A DNA stretch of 38,554 nt from Chlamydiia bacterium (GCA_021324995.1 JAJPIB010000076.1:1-38554), one strand, 5' to 3'; shown: positions 25,155 through 35,118, counted from the stretch's first letter. Program-made: numbers and translations. Notes: a model not told the origin generated them from the sequence alone.

Positions 25155-26429
25155 TCATTTTTTAAGTTTGACGAGCATTTTCTTTTTTTTACCCGATCCA
25201 AAAATGAGGAATTCCCCACCGATCAAAGATTGTTCGTTAAGGAGAAAATCTGAACACGTAACACGAACGTTGTTGAGATAGGCACCGTCGTTTTTAATCA
25301 GGCGTAGAGCCTCCCCTTTGCTGGGAAGTAGGCCGATTTTAACCGATACATCGACGAACTTTTGACCAATAACATCAGCGGGATGAAGCTCACAACTCGG
25401 CATGTCTTTAGCAATTTCGCGCAATGCTTCAGGATCGAGCTCTGCATCAGTTCCGGGCGCTGCACTTTCTGTCACTTTCAACGCTTTTGCTAGTCCTTCC
25501 TCGCCATGCACTAGCTTTGTCATCTCTTCTGCTAGGCGTTTTTGCGCCGTATTGGGAATATAATCCCTACGCTGCATGCTTTCTTTATATTCGTCGATTT
25601 CCTTCAAATCCATAAAAGTGAGTAAACGCATCATCTTAATGACGTCTGCATCAGGCATCCGGAAGAAGTACTGATAAAATTCGTAAGGAGAGCATCGGTC
25701 TGCCGCTAGCCAAATCGCGCCGGATTCCGATTTTCCAAATTTTTTTCCATCGCTGCGGGTCAATAGTGGGAAAGTGAGTCCAAAAGAAGGTCCGGCACCC
25801 AGTTTGCGAATAAGGTCCACCCCTTCGGTAATATTGCCCCATTGATCGCTCCCCCCAATTTGAAGGACAACATTGTGCTGGGTATAAAGGTGATAAAAAT
25901 CGTAGGACTGAAAGAGCTGATAGCTAAACTCGGTAAAGCTTATCCCTTCTTCTGAATTGAGACGGCTCTTTACACTCTCTTTACTAAGCATGATGCCCAG
26001 CCTAAAGTGTTTGCCTACATCCCTTAAAAAATCGATGAGTTTAAAGCCTGAAAACCAGTCATCATTATTGACAACCATGGGCCTTGCTTTAGGATGAAAA
26101 AAATCAAGAATAGCTTCAAAATGGCGCCGAATGCGAGTCGTATTGTACAGAATTGTTGACACTTCGAGAAGAGGACGTTCAACGCTTTTTCCGGAAGGAT
26201 CGCCGATTCGGCCTGTTGCCCCTCCCAGTAGGACGACAGGAGTATGCCCGAATTTCTGGAACCATTTTAGGACAATGATCCCTACAAGATTGCCGATATG
26301 GAGGCTGTCTGCTGTCGGATCGAAGCCGCAATAAAGCTTGATGGGCTGCTCAACACGCTTATAGAGCTCTTCGCTCGTGATGGCATCGATCAATCCCCGC
26401 TCTTTCAAACATTCAATCACATTAGACAT
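25155..26429 (-). CDS. tyrS: Tyrosyl-tRNA synthetase
   Basis: TyrRS charges tRNA-Tyr in the cytoplasm. The 424-residue class I enzyme has the HIGH-type motif in PTADSLHIGNLVG (about 37-49). The tyrosine pocket follows (LLGGATGRIGDPSGKS, then SYQLFQSYDFYHLY and QIGGSDQWGNI). The KMSKS-type loop is KFGKSESG (about 230). A C-terminal S4 RNA-binding domain begins near ADVIGQKFVDVSVKIGLL and ends with basic residues. Length is normal. The ATG lacks a strong Shine-Dalgarno. It follows a small charged protein gene by 79 bases on the same strand. Confidence 0.96.
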   Translation of the reverse strand: MSNVIECLKERGLIDAITSEELYKRVEQPIKLYCGFDPTADSLHIGNLVGIIVLKWFQKFGHTPVVLLGGATGRIGDPSGKSVERPLLEVSTILYNTTRIRRHFEAILDFFHPKARPMVVNNDDWFSGFKLIDFLRDVGKHFRLGIMLSKESVKSRLNSEEGISFTEFSYQLFQSYDFYHLYTQHNVVLQIGGSDQWGNITEGVDLIRKLGAGPSFGLTFPLLTRSDGKKFGKSESGAIWLAADRCSPYEFYQYFFRMPDADVIKMMRLLTFMDLKEIDEYKESMQRRDYIPNTAQKRLAEEMTKLVHGEEGLAKALKVTESAAPGTDAELDPEALREIAKDMPSCELHPADVIGQKFVDVSVKIGLLPSKGEALRLIKNDGAYLNNVRVTCSDFLLNEQSLIGGEFLIFGSGKKKKMLVKLKK

Positions 26430-26508
26430 AGCTTAACCTTATAGACATTTTTACCTTCTCTTTGGAGAGAAAGCTTAAGCCTTTTGGGGAATTTCACTCA
26501 ATGCTTGT

Positions 26509-26853
26509 CTAATTTGTAAAGACTCTTTTTTCTTTTTTCACATGGTCTTTATCAGTCGACACCGTCTGAAATTCTGTTTTGATCTGATCTGCGAGCTGGC
26601 TAATACGTGCGCTCAAATCCGCTGTATTTTGATTCTCATCGAATAAAGAAATGCTTTTGTTTTTAAGAGCGATACGGTGGAAAGCGTGACGCGATATCCA
26701 CCTCTGGATTTCAATCGTTTTTTTTTCTAGTGCTTGAGGGGTAATTTTCTTGTCGAGAGCATCGAACTGTCTTCTGAGTTTTTCTCTCGCCTTTTGCGTT
26801 TTAGGGCTTTCTTCAGCAATCTGTTTTTTTCTTTCTTTATCAGAAAAAGTCAT
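26509..26853 (-). CDS. Hypothetical small charged protein
   Basis: I do not recognise this 114-residue protein. It is strongly charged (about one third Lys, Arg, Glu and Asp), predicted to be mostly helical and possibly coiled-coil, with no signal peptide or membrane segment. The start is well supported: GGAG lies eight bases before the ATG. It is 79 bases upstream of tyrS on the same strand and may be co-transcribed, with no functional link visible. Confidence 0.65.
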   Translation of the reverse strand: MTFSDKERKKQIAEESPKTQKAREKLRRQFDALDKKITPQALEKKTIEIQRWISRHAFHRIALKNKSISLFDENQNTADLSARISQLADQIKTEFQTVSTDKDHVKKEKRVFTN

Positions 26854-27086
26854 TCGAATCTCCTACTTAATAAATTAGATAAGCAACGGAACTCCGATAC
26901 TCTAAAAAGTGAAAAATGCCGGGAGGTCTCAAATTCAATGGCTAGCGGACGCAAGTGAATTCACTTTCTTGAGTGGTCGCAATAGAGAATACGCGAAAAC
27001 TCCGTCGCGGATTCTATTTCTGTAAAAAATTAAATTCAATTAGGTTTTTCATTTCTAAACGATCTCGCTTTCGCCTAAAAAACGCT
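26854..27086. other. Intergenic region with small inverted repeats
   Basis: No gene is visible. Two small palindromes stand out. AAAGTGAATTCACTTT lies near 26955. A hairpin at about 26979-27013 pairs AATAGAGAATACGCG with CGCGGATTCTATT. They could act in transcription control of the 26509 gene or be old repeat remnants. A TATA-bounded element follows from 27087. Confidence 0.4.
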
Positions 27087-27250
27087 TATACCCAACGTGA
27101 TTGAAAATTTGGATTTAAGACCGAGCCAAAGCCCCGGGATTGGACGATGGAATCTAGCTCTTATTTCTAATAGAGGCGACGATTCGATCGCGCCAATCGC
27201 GGGAGCTTTCGCTTCGGTCCTAAACCAAATTTTCAATCACGTTGGGTATA
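27087..27250. repeat. TATA-bounded palindromic repeat, family A, full copy
   Basis: The 164-bp element begins TATACCCAACGTGATTGAAA and ends TTTCAATCACGTTGGGTATA. Inner arms read TTTAAGACCGAGCCAAAGCC on the left and GCTTTCGCTTCGGTCC on the right, around a centre with ATTTCTAATAGAGGCG. The element at 31373-31468 has the same ends with a shorter centre, 38252-38390 is a diverged copy, and two collapsed copies lie in the 10385-11416 gene. Confidence 0.9.
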
Positions 27251-27272
27251 CAGAGTACCACTTCGATTAAAA

Positions 27273-28016
27273 CTAAAAAGGATTGAATAGGTCGACAAAT
27301 TCGCAGGGAATTCCAAATTGTTTTTGTATTTCTTCCATCAGTGCAAGTATTCCCACTTTTTCTGTAGAATAATGGCCGAGGGCAAAGAAGTTGATTTTGC
27401 GCTCATGAGCAATATCCCACACAGGTTCGTCAAAACTGCCTGTTATGTAACAATCGACACCTACGTCTGCCGCTTGCACAATGTTTCGATGCGCTCCCCC
27501 CGAAATCAAAGCAGCACTTGTCACTTCTTTTTTTCCACCGAGGGCGACATGTGCAGTACGTCCGTAATAAGTTTCCAGTTTTTTGCGGAATGCATCGATG
27601 CTCATTGATTCACAAATCCCCTTTACCCCGATTGTTTGAAAAGGCTGAAGGTCGCTGAATCCAAGATCCATGGCAGCTTTCCAATTGTTCCCAAGGCGCG
27701 AATGCGCATCTAGAGGAAGGTGATAAGACAAAAGAGAAATTCCGTGTTTGAGCAAGAGCTCGATCTTATCTCGCTTTACTCCAGTAATTGCATAGGAGTC
27801 TTTATTCCAGAATATTCCGTGATGCGTAATAAGAACATCTGCGCCTTTTTTGACGGCTTCATTAATGACAGCTAAGCTCGCTGAAACAGCAAAGCATAGA
27901 TGCTTGATGTGTTTTTTGCCTTCAACTTGAATTCCATTGGGACAATAATCAGCAAATTGTTCGGGGGAAAGAAGATCCTGGAGGAATAGAGAAAGATCTT
28001 GTAATGTAATCATCAT
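27273..28016 (-). CDS. NIF3-like dinuclear metal-centre protein
   Basis: The 247-residue protein belongs to the widespread NIF3/YbgI/YqfO family, which forms a dinuclear metal site. Its precise reaction is not settled; many database entries use the label GTP cyclohydrolase 1 type 2. The metal ligands are visible: DVLITHHGIFW (His65, His66), Asp in LSYHLPLDAH and the C-terminal GHYSTEKVGI pair His...Glu. The NGIQVEG segment near residue 30 is also typical. The frame starts with two Met codons (28016, 28013) and no strong ribosome site, so the exact start is uncertain by one residue. Confidence 0.88.
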   Translation of the reverse strand: MMITLQDLSLFLQDLLSPEQFADYCPNGIQVEGKKHIKHLCFAVSASLAVINEAVKKGADVLITHHGIFWNKDSYAITGVKRDKIELLLKHGISLLSYHLPLDAHSRLGNNWKAAMDLGFSDLQPFQTIGVKGICESMSIDAFRKKLETYYGRTAHVALGGKKEVTSAALISGGAHRNIVQAADVGVDCYITGSFDEPVWDIAHERKINFFALGHYSTEKVGILALMEEIQKQFGIPCEFVDLFNPF

Positions 28017-28073
28017 TTTTCAAAGATCCGAATTTGAAGAAAGAACCCCCATATATATAGGTTTTTATCTCTT

Positions 28074-28751
28074 ATGTCTATAGATGCGATCAAAAAGGCT
28101 GTTGGGTACAAGGCTGCTGAACTGGTCGAAAATAGAATGTGCATTGGACTGGGAACAGGAACAACAGCGTTTTATTTTATAGAAAGATTGGGACAGCGTT
28201 GCCGCGAGGGTCTAAAAATTCAGGCTGTCTCTAGTTCAACACGTTCCTTGGAGCAGGCTAAAAAAGAAGGAATTCCCCTTCTTGATATCGATGCAACGAC
28301 CACCCTAGACCTCACTGTAGATGGCGCTGATGAGATCGATCCTCTGAAGAGAATGATCAAAGGCGCAGGGGGTGCTCTTGTGCGCGAAAAGATCCTTGCC
28401 GCAATGAGCCGGGAGATGGTGGTCATCGTCGATGAAAAAAAACTGGTTTCCTCGCTAGGTAAATGCAAGCTTCCGGTTGAAATACTTCCCTTTGCTAAAA
28501 CAGCGACTCTTCATCACATCCAAAAAGCAGGTTATCATGGAGAATTTCGAAAAAAATCGGATGGTGATGCATACGTTACTGATAACAACAATCTCATCAT
28601 TGACATCCAATTTGACTCATCCCGGGAAAATCCGGAGGAAGATCACGAAACCTTGATCCGCATTCCGGGAGTGGTTGACACCGGTTTTTTCTTTAATCTT
28701 GCGGGTAGAGTGATTGTGGGTTTTACTGATGGGCAGGTAGTTATTAAGTAG
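28074..28751 (+). CDS. rpiA: Ribose-5-phosphate isomerase A
   Basis: RpiA interconverts ribose 5-phosphate and ribulose 5-phosphate in the pentose phosphate pathway. The 225-residue protein has the family motifs in order: GLGTGTTAFYFIERL (about 24-38), the SSSTRSLEQAKKEGIPL segment, DGADEIDP with the substrate-binding Asp residues, and KGAGGALVREKILA holding the catalytic Glu. Length is normal. No strong Shine-Dalgarno is seen before the ATG. It is 11 bases upstream of the DUF151 gene, and the two are probably co-transcribed. Confidence 0.95.
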   Translation: MSIDAIKKAVGYKAAELVENRMCIGLGTGTTAFYFIERLGQRCREGLKIQAVSSSTRSLEQAKKEGIPLLDIDATTTLDLTVDGADEIDPLKRMIKGAGGALVREKILAAMSREMVVIVDEKKLVSSLGKCKLPVEILPFAKTATLHHIQKAGYHGEFRKKSDGDAYVTDNNNLIIDIQFDSSRENPEEDHETLIRIPGVVDTGFFFNLAGRVIVGFTDGQVVIK

Positions 28752-28762
28752 GAAGGTAAACA

Positions 28763-29176
28763 ATGGAAACAGATCTAGTACCCATTACTTTTAATAAGAT
28801 CATGCAGTCTCGCGCATACACTGTGATCATTTTGGGCACTGAACAGAAACGGTTTGCGATTTATACAGAACCTTCCGTTGGCCGCAATATTCAAATCTAC
28901 CTCACAGAAGAGAGCAAGCCTCGTCCTTACACCCATGATCTCATCTATTCCATTTTCCGCGGATTGAATATTAAACCACTCCAAGTTGTAATCACAGATA
29001 TCGAAGATACAATCTATTTTGCGAGAATTTATCTCGAGCAGCAGATCGGAGAACAAAAGATCATTTTGGAGATCGATGCACGGCCAAGCGACTGCATCAT
29101 GCTTTCCATCGTCGATAAAATCCCTTTTTTCTGCCGTAAAGAGATTTTCGACAAAGCAGTACCTGTTGAAGAATAA
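28763..29176 (+). CDS. DUF151/bifunctional nuclease-family protein
   Basis: The 137-residue protein matches the DUF151 (BFN) family. The diagnostic segment is EIDARPSDCIMLSIVDKIPFF (about 105-125). It follows LGTEQKRFAIYTEPSVGRNI and HDLIYSIFRGLNI, which are usual for the first half. Plant and bacterial members have been reported to have nuclease activity, but the role in bacteria is poorly known. GGAAGG lies just upstream of the ATG. It is coupled to rpiA by an 11-base gap and converges on ptsH 10 bases from its stop, so little space exists for a separate terminator. Confidence 0.8.
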   Translation: METDLVPITFNKIMQSRAYTVIILGTEQKRFAIYTEPSVGRNIQIYLTEESKPRPYTHDLIYSIFRGLNIKPLQVVITDIEDTIYFARIYLEQQIGEQKIILEIDARPSDCIMLSIVDKIPFFCRKEIFDKAVPVEE

Positions 29177-29186
29177 ATTCAGGACA

Positions 29187-29465
29187 TTAGTATTTGACAT
29201 TGAATTTATTGCGAGCAAGGTTAAGCAGAGACTTAACGGCAATCTCCGCATCTTCTCCTTCTGCAGACACGTGGATTCGCGCTCCTCGCGATGCGGCGAG
29301 CATGAGAATGCCAAGCAATGATTTAGCATTCACGGTGCACTCTTGATAGCTCAGCATCACTTGAGATTTAAAAGTAGCAGCGCATTTGACCAGCTCCGTC
29401 GATGGGCGCGTATGCAACCCTTTCTCATTAATAACGATGAAAGAATCTTTGTATTTCTTACTCAT
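29187..29465 (-). CDS. ptsH: Phosphocarrier protein HPr
   Basis: HPr relays phosphate from PEP via enzyme I in the phosphotransferase system. The 92-residue protein has the active histidine in NEKGLHTRPSTELV (His18) and the regulatory-serine region in NAKSLLGILMLAASRGARI, where HPr kinase would act. In Chlamydiae the system is incomplete and thought to be regulatory rather than for sugar uptake; that is from general knowledge. It lies six bases after pepF on the same strand, so the two are one transcript. No enzyme I gene is in this window. Confidence 0.93.
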   Translation of the reverse strand: MSKKYKDSFIVINEKGLHTRPSTELVKCAATFKSQVMLSYQECTVNAKSLLGILMLAASRGARIHVSAEGEDAEIAVKSLLNLARNKFNVKY

Positions 29466-29471
29466 GGTAGT

Positions 29472-31313
29472 TCAATGCAGCAATTCATCCAGTTGCGTCA
29501 CGAGCTCATTGAAATGGCGCATCGCCGCTTCGACAGGCTCTGATGTTTGCATATCTACCCCTGCGAGCTTCAACGTATCAATGGGATACTTGCTTGACCC
29601 CGATGCAAGGAACGCCAGGTAGGCATCGCGTGCTTTATCCCCGCCGCTAAGTACCTTATCAACAAGCGCGTGTGCCGCGCTGATGCCAGTAGCATACTGA
29701 TAGACATAGAAATTGTAGTAAAAATGGGGAATGCGCGCCCATTCGATATCAGCTTCTTGGTCGACATGGACGTCAGGACCAAAATACTCTTCATTCAACT
29801 TACGGTATTCCTTTTTGAGAAGGGCCGGCGTCATCGGAATCCCTTGCTCTGCCCACTCATGCATTTTCAATTCGAACTCCGCAAACATGGTCTGCCTGAG
29901 CAAAGTAGCTCTCATGTCGTCTAATTTCTGATTGATTAGGAAGGCTTTTTGCTCTTTCGTTTTGACTTGAGAAAGCAAATAGCGTAGAAGGAGCTCTTCA
30001 TGGAATGTCGAAGCCACCTCAGCGACAAAAATAGAATACTGGGAATAATGGTAAGGCTGATGAGAGCGGCTGAGGAACGAGTGCATACTATGCCCTGCTT
30101 CATGCGTGAGCGTCATGACATCATTAAATGTTCCGTGATAGTTCATCAGAATATAAGGCATGCTGTCGTAGCAACCACTCGAATAGGCACCTGAACGCTT
30201 TCGAGCATTTTCATAGCGATCCACCCAACGGTCCTTAGTGAGTCCCTGATTAAGAGCGCGTTGGTAATCCTCACCCAATACAGAGACGGAGGCGATGATC
30301 ACTTTCGTGGCTTCTTCATAAGGCATTCCCATTTCAACCTGCCTCACAAGAGGGACATGCAAATCATAAAGGTGAAGCTTGTCTAATCCCATCGCTTCTT
30401 TGCGCAAATGCATATAGCGGTGAAGTGCGGGCAGATGAGCGCGAACCGCCTGAATGAGCGACATGTACACCTTGGTATCGATCTGGTTAGGGAACAGCGC
30501 TGCCTCAACACAGGAGTTGTAATTGCGGGCTTGCACTTCAAGCAGATGGCGCTGGACTTGCCCACTCAATAGCTCGCAGAGCGTGTTTTCATAAGACAGA
30601 AAGGTGTTGTGGAGATTTTTAAATGCCCCTTCGCGAAGCATGCGATCCTTATCGCGTAGATAAAGAAGATATTTGCCGTGCGTGAGTTCACGCACATTGC
30701 CTTTGCCATCGGTTACGGGAGGAAACTTCAAATCGGCGTTATTAAGCGCCCCAAATGCCTGCGAGGCGGTCTCCAAAGATTTTCCCGCCATTGCTAGCAG
30801 CTTTTCTTCAGCGGCCGGAAGCGTATGCGCCTTTAAGCGCACAATTTTTTCGAGATAAAGCGCATAGTCTTTCAACACAGGGGACTGCAAAAGAGCGCTG
30901 AGCTTATCTTCAGAAAGCTGAAGAAGTTCCGGCTCAATCCACGCTGTTTCTTGACGAAATGCATAATGCAAAGTCACAATGCGAGAATAGGCCTTTTTTG
31001 CTGTCTCCTCTGCAACATCTTCGTCGTGCCGCAAATGCGCATAGGTGTAAAGTTTTGATAGGTTTCGATCGATTGTACAACAGAGCTCGATCAAGGCCTT
31101 AAGGTTTTCAGGGCTTTGCTTCCAAGTTTCCTGAAATGTAGCGAGCTCAGGCCAGTGCGGCTGACTGGATTCCCGACCCCATTTATTAAAATCTTCATTC
31201 CAGGATTCCCAAGAGGGATATAAGTTTTCTACATTCCAATGAAAAGCTTTATTCACTTCGTTGCGCTCTAGAGTTCTATCCGCCGGTTCTGATATTTGTG
31301 CTGTTGTCATCAT
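29472..31313 (-). CDS. pepF: Oligoendopeptidase F (M3 metallopeptidase)
   Basis: PepF is a cytoplasmic zinc peptidase that cuts short peptides. The 613-residue protein has the catalytic motif THEAGHSMHS (His404, Glu405, His408), with a third ligand Glu expected in YSIFVAEVASTFHEELLL. The helical N-terminal half (RIVTLHYAFRQETAWIEPEL) is as expected for the M3B family. GAGG lies just upstream of two Met codons; I took the first. It is divergent from groES, with a 96-bp palindrome and the CIRCE operator between them. It is followed by ptsH after six bases. Confidence 0.95.
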   Translation of the reverse strand: MMTTAQISEPADRTLERNEVNKAFHWNVENLYPSWESWNEDFNKWGRESSQPHWPELATFQETWKQSPENLKALIELCCTIDRNLSKLYTYAHLRHDEDVAEETAKKAYSRIVTLHYAFRQETAWIEPELLQLSEDKLSALLQSPVLKDYALYLEKIVRLKAHTLPAAEEKLLAMAGKSLETASQAFGALNNADLKFPPVTDGKGNVRELTHGKYLLYLRDKDRMLREGAFKNLHNTFLSYENTLCELLSGQVQRHLLEVQARNYNSCVEAALFPNQIDTKVYMSLIQAVRAHLPALHRYMHLRKEAMGLDKLHLYDLHVPLVRQVEMGMPYEEATKVIIASVSVLGEDYQRALNQGLTKDRWVDRYENARKRSGAYSSGCYDSMPYILMNYHGTFNDVMTLTHEAGHSMHSFLSRSHQPYHYSQYSIFVAEVASTFHEELLLRYLLSQVKTKEQKAFLINQKLDDMRATLLRQTMFAEFELKMHEWAEQGIPMTPALLKKEYRKLNEEYFGPDVHVDQEADIEWARIPHFYYNFYVYQYATGISAAHALVDKVLSGGDKARDAYLAFLASGSSKYPIDTLKLAGVDMQTSEPVEAAMRHFNELVTQLDELLH

Positions 31314-31372
31314 TTTTTACCTCATTAAAAACTGGATTATGCTTTTTTAAGCCTCAAGAGTCAATCAAGCAT

Positions 31373-31468
31373 TATACCCAACGTGACTGAAAATTTGGAT
31401 TTAAGACCGAGCCAAAGCCACGGGATTGGCTCGGTCTTAAATCCAAATTTTCAGTCACGTTGGGTATA
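31373..31468. repeat. 96-bp palindrome with perfect 43-bp arms, family A
   Basis: The left arm begins TATACCCAACGTGACTGAAA and runs to GACCGAGCCAA at 31415. A 10-base loop follows, then an exactly complementary 43-base arm ending GTCACGTTGGGTATA at 31468. It shares its ends with 27087-27250 but has a collapsed centre. It sits between the divergent pepF and groES promoters. Such a perfect long palindrome is unusual in a stable bacterial chromosome. Confidence 0.93.
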
Positions 31469-31507
31469 AGTTTCAGAAACCCAATTAAAGAAATTTCTTC
31501 CTGATCA

Positions 31508-31534
31508 TTAGCAATCAAGATCATCGTCTGCTAA
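31508..31534 (+). promoter_or_regulatory. CIRCE operator (HrcA-binding site) for groES-groEL
   Basis: TTAGCAATC-N9-GTCTGCTAA matches 15 of 18 positions of the CIRCE consensus TTAGCACTC-N9-GAGTGCTAA, with the nine-base spacer intact. It lies 115 bases upstream of groES, where HrcA would repress heat-shock expression. A possible promoter (TTCAAA-N17-TAGAAT) lies further downstream, near 31585-31615; its relation to the operator is uncertain. The remaining bases to groES show no gene. Confidence 0.8.
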
Positions 31535-31649
31535 TTTTGTTGCCAAAAAAATCTGCAAACTGCTAAGCTAGCTTCAGATTTTGTATTCAAAAAGATTGGA
31601 GAAAAGAGTAGAATGTTGCTCACCTATTAAACCCAAAGGAGAGAAAAAA

Positions 31650-31961
31650 ATGGCACAAGAAACTAGTAAAAAACTCACGCTCAAGCCCATCGGCAACCGA
31701 GTTCTCGTCCAACGCATTGAAAAGGAAGAGACACTGAAAGGCGGTATCATTCTTCCCGATACAGCAAAGAAAAAACAAGAGACAGCAAAAGTCATCGCAA
31801 TTGGATCTGGCTCAACGACTGCCGACGGCAAACTTATTCCTATCCCTGTTCAAACAGGCGACACCATTCTTATGGATAAATATTCCGGCCAAGAAGTGAC
31901 GATCGACGATGAAGAGTTCGTCATCCTTCGCGCCGATGACATCATTGCAATCATCAATTAA
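31650..31961 (+). CDS. groES: Co-chaperonin GroES
   Basis: GroES is the heptameric lid of the GroEL chaperonin. The 103-residue protein has KPIGNRVLVQRIEKEETLKGGIILPD (about 12-37), including the mobile loop that contacts GroEL, and ends with ILRADDIIAIIN. I chose the ATG at 31650: the strong site AAAGGAGAG (31635-31643) is six bases upstream, although a longer frame exists. The stop is 20 bases before groEL, so the two form an operon controlled by the CIRCE element upstream. Confidence 0.96.
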   Translation: MAQETSKKLTLKPIGNRVLVQRIEKEETLKGGIILPDTAKKKQETAKVIAIGSGSTTADGKLIPIPVQTGDTILMDKYSGQEVTIDDEEFVILRADDIIAIIN

Positions 31962-31969
31962 GCCTATAG

Positions 31970-33604
<1,635 letters not shown>

Positions 33605-33633
33605 GTCCAGCATTAGATAAAGCTGTTATTCCA

Positions 33634-33661
33634 AAGGCGCTCAATTGAGCGCCTTTTTTTC
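33634..33661 (+). terminator. Rho-independent terminator of groES-groEL
   Basis: AAGGCGCTCAATTGAGCGCC folds into a perfect stem with a minimal loop and runs directly into a T tract (33654-33660). It lies 30 bases after the groEL stop. This is the clearest terminator in the window. Confidence 0.9.
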
Positions 33662-33730
33662 GTTTTTTAAGACTTACTTGATATAAAGTAATATTTTTAA
33701 TAATTTAAGATTTATTTGAAGGAGTGATCC

Positions 33731-34531
33731 ATGAAGACCTTTTTCTCCACACTTGCAGGTCTAGTTATCGTTGGTATTTTAGCTGCTGTTATCGTCGGAT
33801 TTGTCTTTTGGTCTAGACTCCCCGACATGGTCTCTAATCACCTCTCAAAGAAACTTAAGGTCGCCGTTGAGATCGATAGTTTTGGCCTTTCTTGGGGGAA
33901 AATTAGCGCAAGAAACATCCAAATCGGCAATCCTCCTGGATCCCTTCTTGCCAGAGCTTTGACATGCAAAGAAATCGATATCCTCGCCCCTATTACTCAC
34001 TATCTCAAAAAAAGGATCGTGATTGATGAGATTGACCTGAAAGATATCTATTTGGGGTTAGAATTTGATTCTGCAAGCAGCACTTCAGGCAACTGGTCTA
34101 GGATCATCAAAAACCTGCAGGACTCCACAGGAGGGGCATTGACTTCAACTTCAAAAGACAAGCGCAAAAGTAAAAAAGAAACTCCTCCACCGACAACCTC
34201 TGGGCGGTCCGTACTGATTCACCGCATTGTTCTCACAAATATTGATGTTGACGTCATCTACAGAAAGGAAGGCGGCAAAGTTAAAAGACTTCCTCGTATC
34301 CCCCGCATGGAGCTCACGGAGATCAGCAGCGAAGGCGGCTTGCCGATGGATCAAATTCTCAATTCCGTTCTCGTTCAAATGCTCAAGGAAGTTTTCATTA
34401 AAGAAAACCTAAACAACATGATCAAAGAATTCATGGATACGCCAAGCCCAATTCAGAAATATATCCAGCCATTCAAGGGATTTTTTAATGCCGTCTCCGA
34501 AGAGACCGATGCGATTGTAGCCCGCGCTTAG
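33731..34531 (+). CDS. AsmA-like membrane-anchored protein
   Basis: The 266-residue protein has one N-terminal membrane segment (about 7-28, TLAGLVIVGILAAVIVGFVF). A predicted periplasmic part follows, beginning VEIDSFGLSWGKISARNIQIGNP and containing a later strand pair IVIDEIDLKDIYLGLEF. This alternating pattern resembles the AsmA/DUF748 group involved in outer-membrane lipid transport, but the protein is short for that family. A Lys/Pro/Thr-rich stretch (145-158) separates two halves. GGAG lies just before the ATG. It starts after the groEL terminator and overlaps the convergent F-box gene by four bases. Confidence 0.6.
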   Translation: MKTFFSTLAGLVIVGILAAVIVGFVFWSRLPDMVSNHLSKKLKVAVEIDSFGLSWGKISARNIQIGNPPGSLLARALTCKEIDILAPITHYLKKRIVIDEIDLKDIYLGLEFDSASSTSGNWSRIIKNLQDSTGGALTSTSKDKRKSKKETPPPTTSGRSVLIHRIVLTNIDVDVIYRKEGGKVKRLPRIPRMELTEISSEGGLPMDQILNSVLVQMLKEVFIKENLNNMIKEFMDTPSPIQKYIQPFKGFFNAVSEETDAIVARA

Positions 34532-34893
34532 AACCCGTAGAAATTTGTAATACACCAAGAATTGCAGGACGAGTCCTTCTCTTTTTGAGGCAAAATATAA
34601 GCCTCTTTATAGCGTGCATAAAAGGTGGTTTGGAGAGTAACTTGGGGAGTAAAACGAGGAAAGGGGTAGAAAATATCTTGTTTGCACCAACGTTCCCATA
34701 AGGACTCAGTCATTGCGATTTGATTTAACTGCCTGCATGTTAAACTACAAGCTAAACCTTCTTTTGCTTTTAGGTAGAAAAAAATTTGCAGGATGATTTC
34801 AGAAGGAAGAACCACTAAAGAAGGAGCTTCTTTAATCGGCTGCAAAGGAAAAACCTTTTGATGGGCCCAGAGGCATACTGATTTAAAAGTCAT
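34528..34893 (-). CDS. F-box domain protein
   Basis: The 121-residue protein contains a eukaryote-type F-box at about 27-72: LVVLPSEIILQIFFYLKA, then the helix with CSLTCRQLNQIAMTESLWERW. In eukaryotes this motif binds Skp1 and recruits targets to SCF ubiquitin ligases. In intracellular bacteria, F-box proteins are usually secreted effectors. The rest (73-121) has no recognised target-binding domain and ends CITNFYGF. AGGAGGGAGG is immediately upstream of the ATG. It overlaps the AsmA-like gene by four bases at its end. Transfer from a host is plausible but old, since the codon use does not stand out by eye. Confidence 0.8.
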   Translation of the reverse strand: MTFKSVCLWAHQKVFPLQPIKEAPSLVVLPSEIILQIFFYLKAKEGLACSLTCRQLNQIAMTESLWERWCKQDIFYPFPRFTPQVTLQTTFYARYKEAYILPQKEKDSSCNSWCITNFYGF

Positions 34894-34925
34894 CCTCCCT
34901 CCTAAATCGAGAAGAGATGAAAGAA

Positions 34926-35092
34926 TATACTACTTCCACTGGAAAACCTGGAGTTTTTGCTTCGTCAGCTTGGCAGCCAATTTTTGATCTTCACTCGTGC
35001 CTTGCCTCTACGGCAATGGTCACTCGCTCCAGACACAAAAATTTGCGCCGCTTCCTTGCAAAATCCTCCAGTTTTCAAGTATCAACAGTATA
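34926..35092. repeat. TATA-bounded palindromic repeat, family C, copy 1
   Basis: Read on the minus strand this starts TATACTGTTGATACTTGAAA and contains TTTTGCAAGGAAGCGGCGCA and AAATTTTTGTGTCTGGAGC. It ends near AAGCAAAAACTCCAGG before TATA. It matches 38090-38255 in opposite orientation over the whole length. Its ends are inverted repeats. It separates the F-box gene from the POT transporter gene. Confidence 0.88.
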
Positions 35093-35118
35093 GACAAAAC
35101 TTAAATTAAAATTCAACA

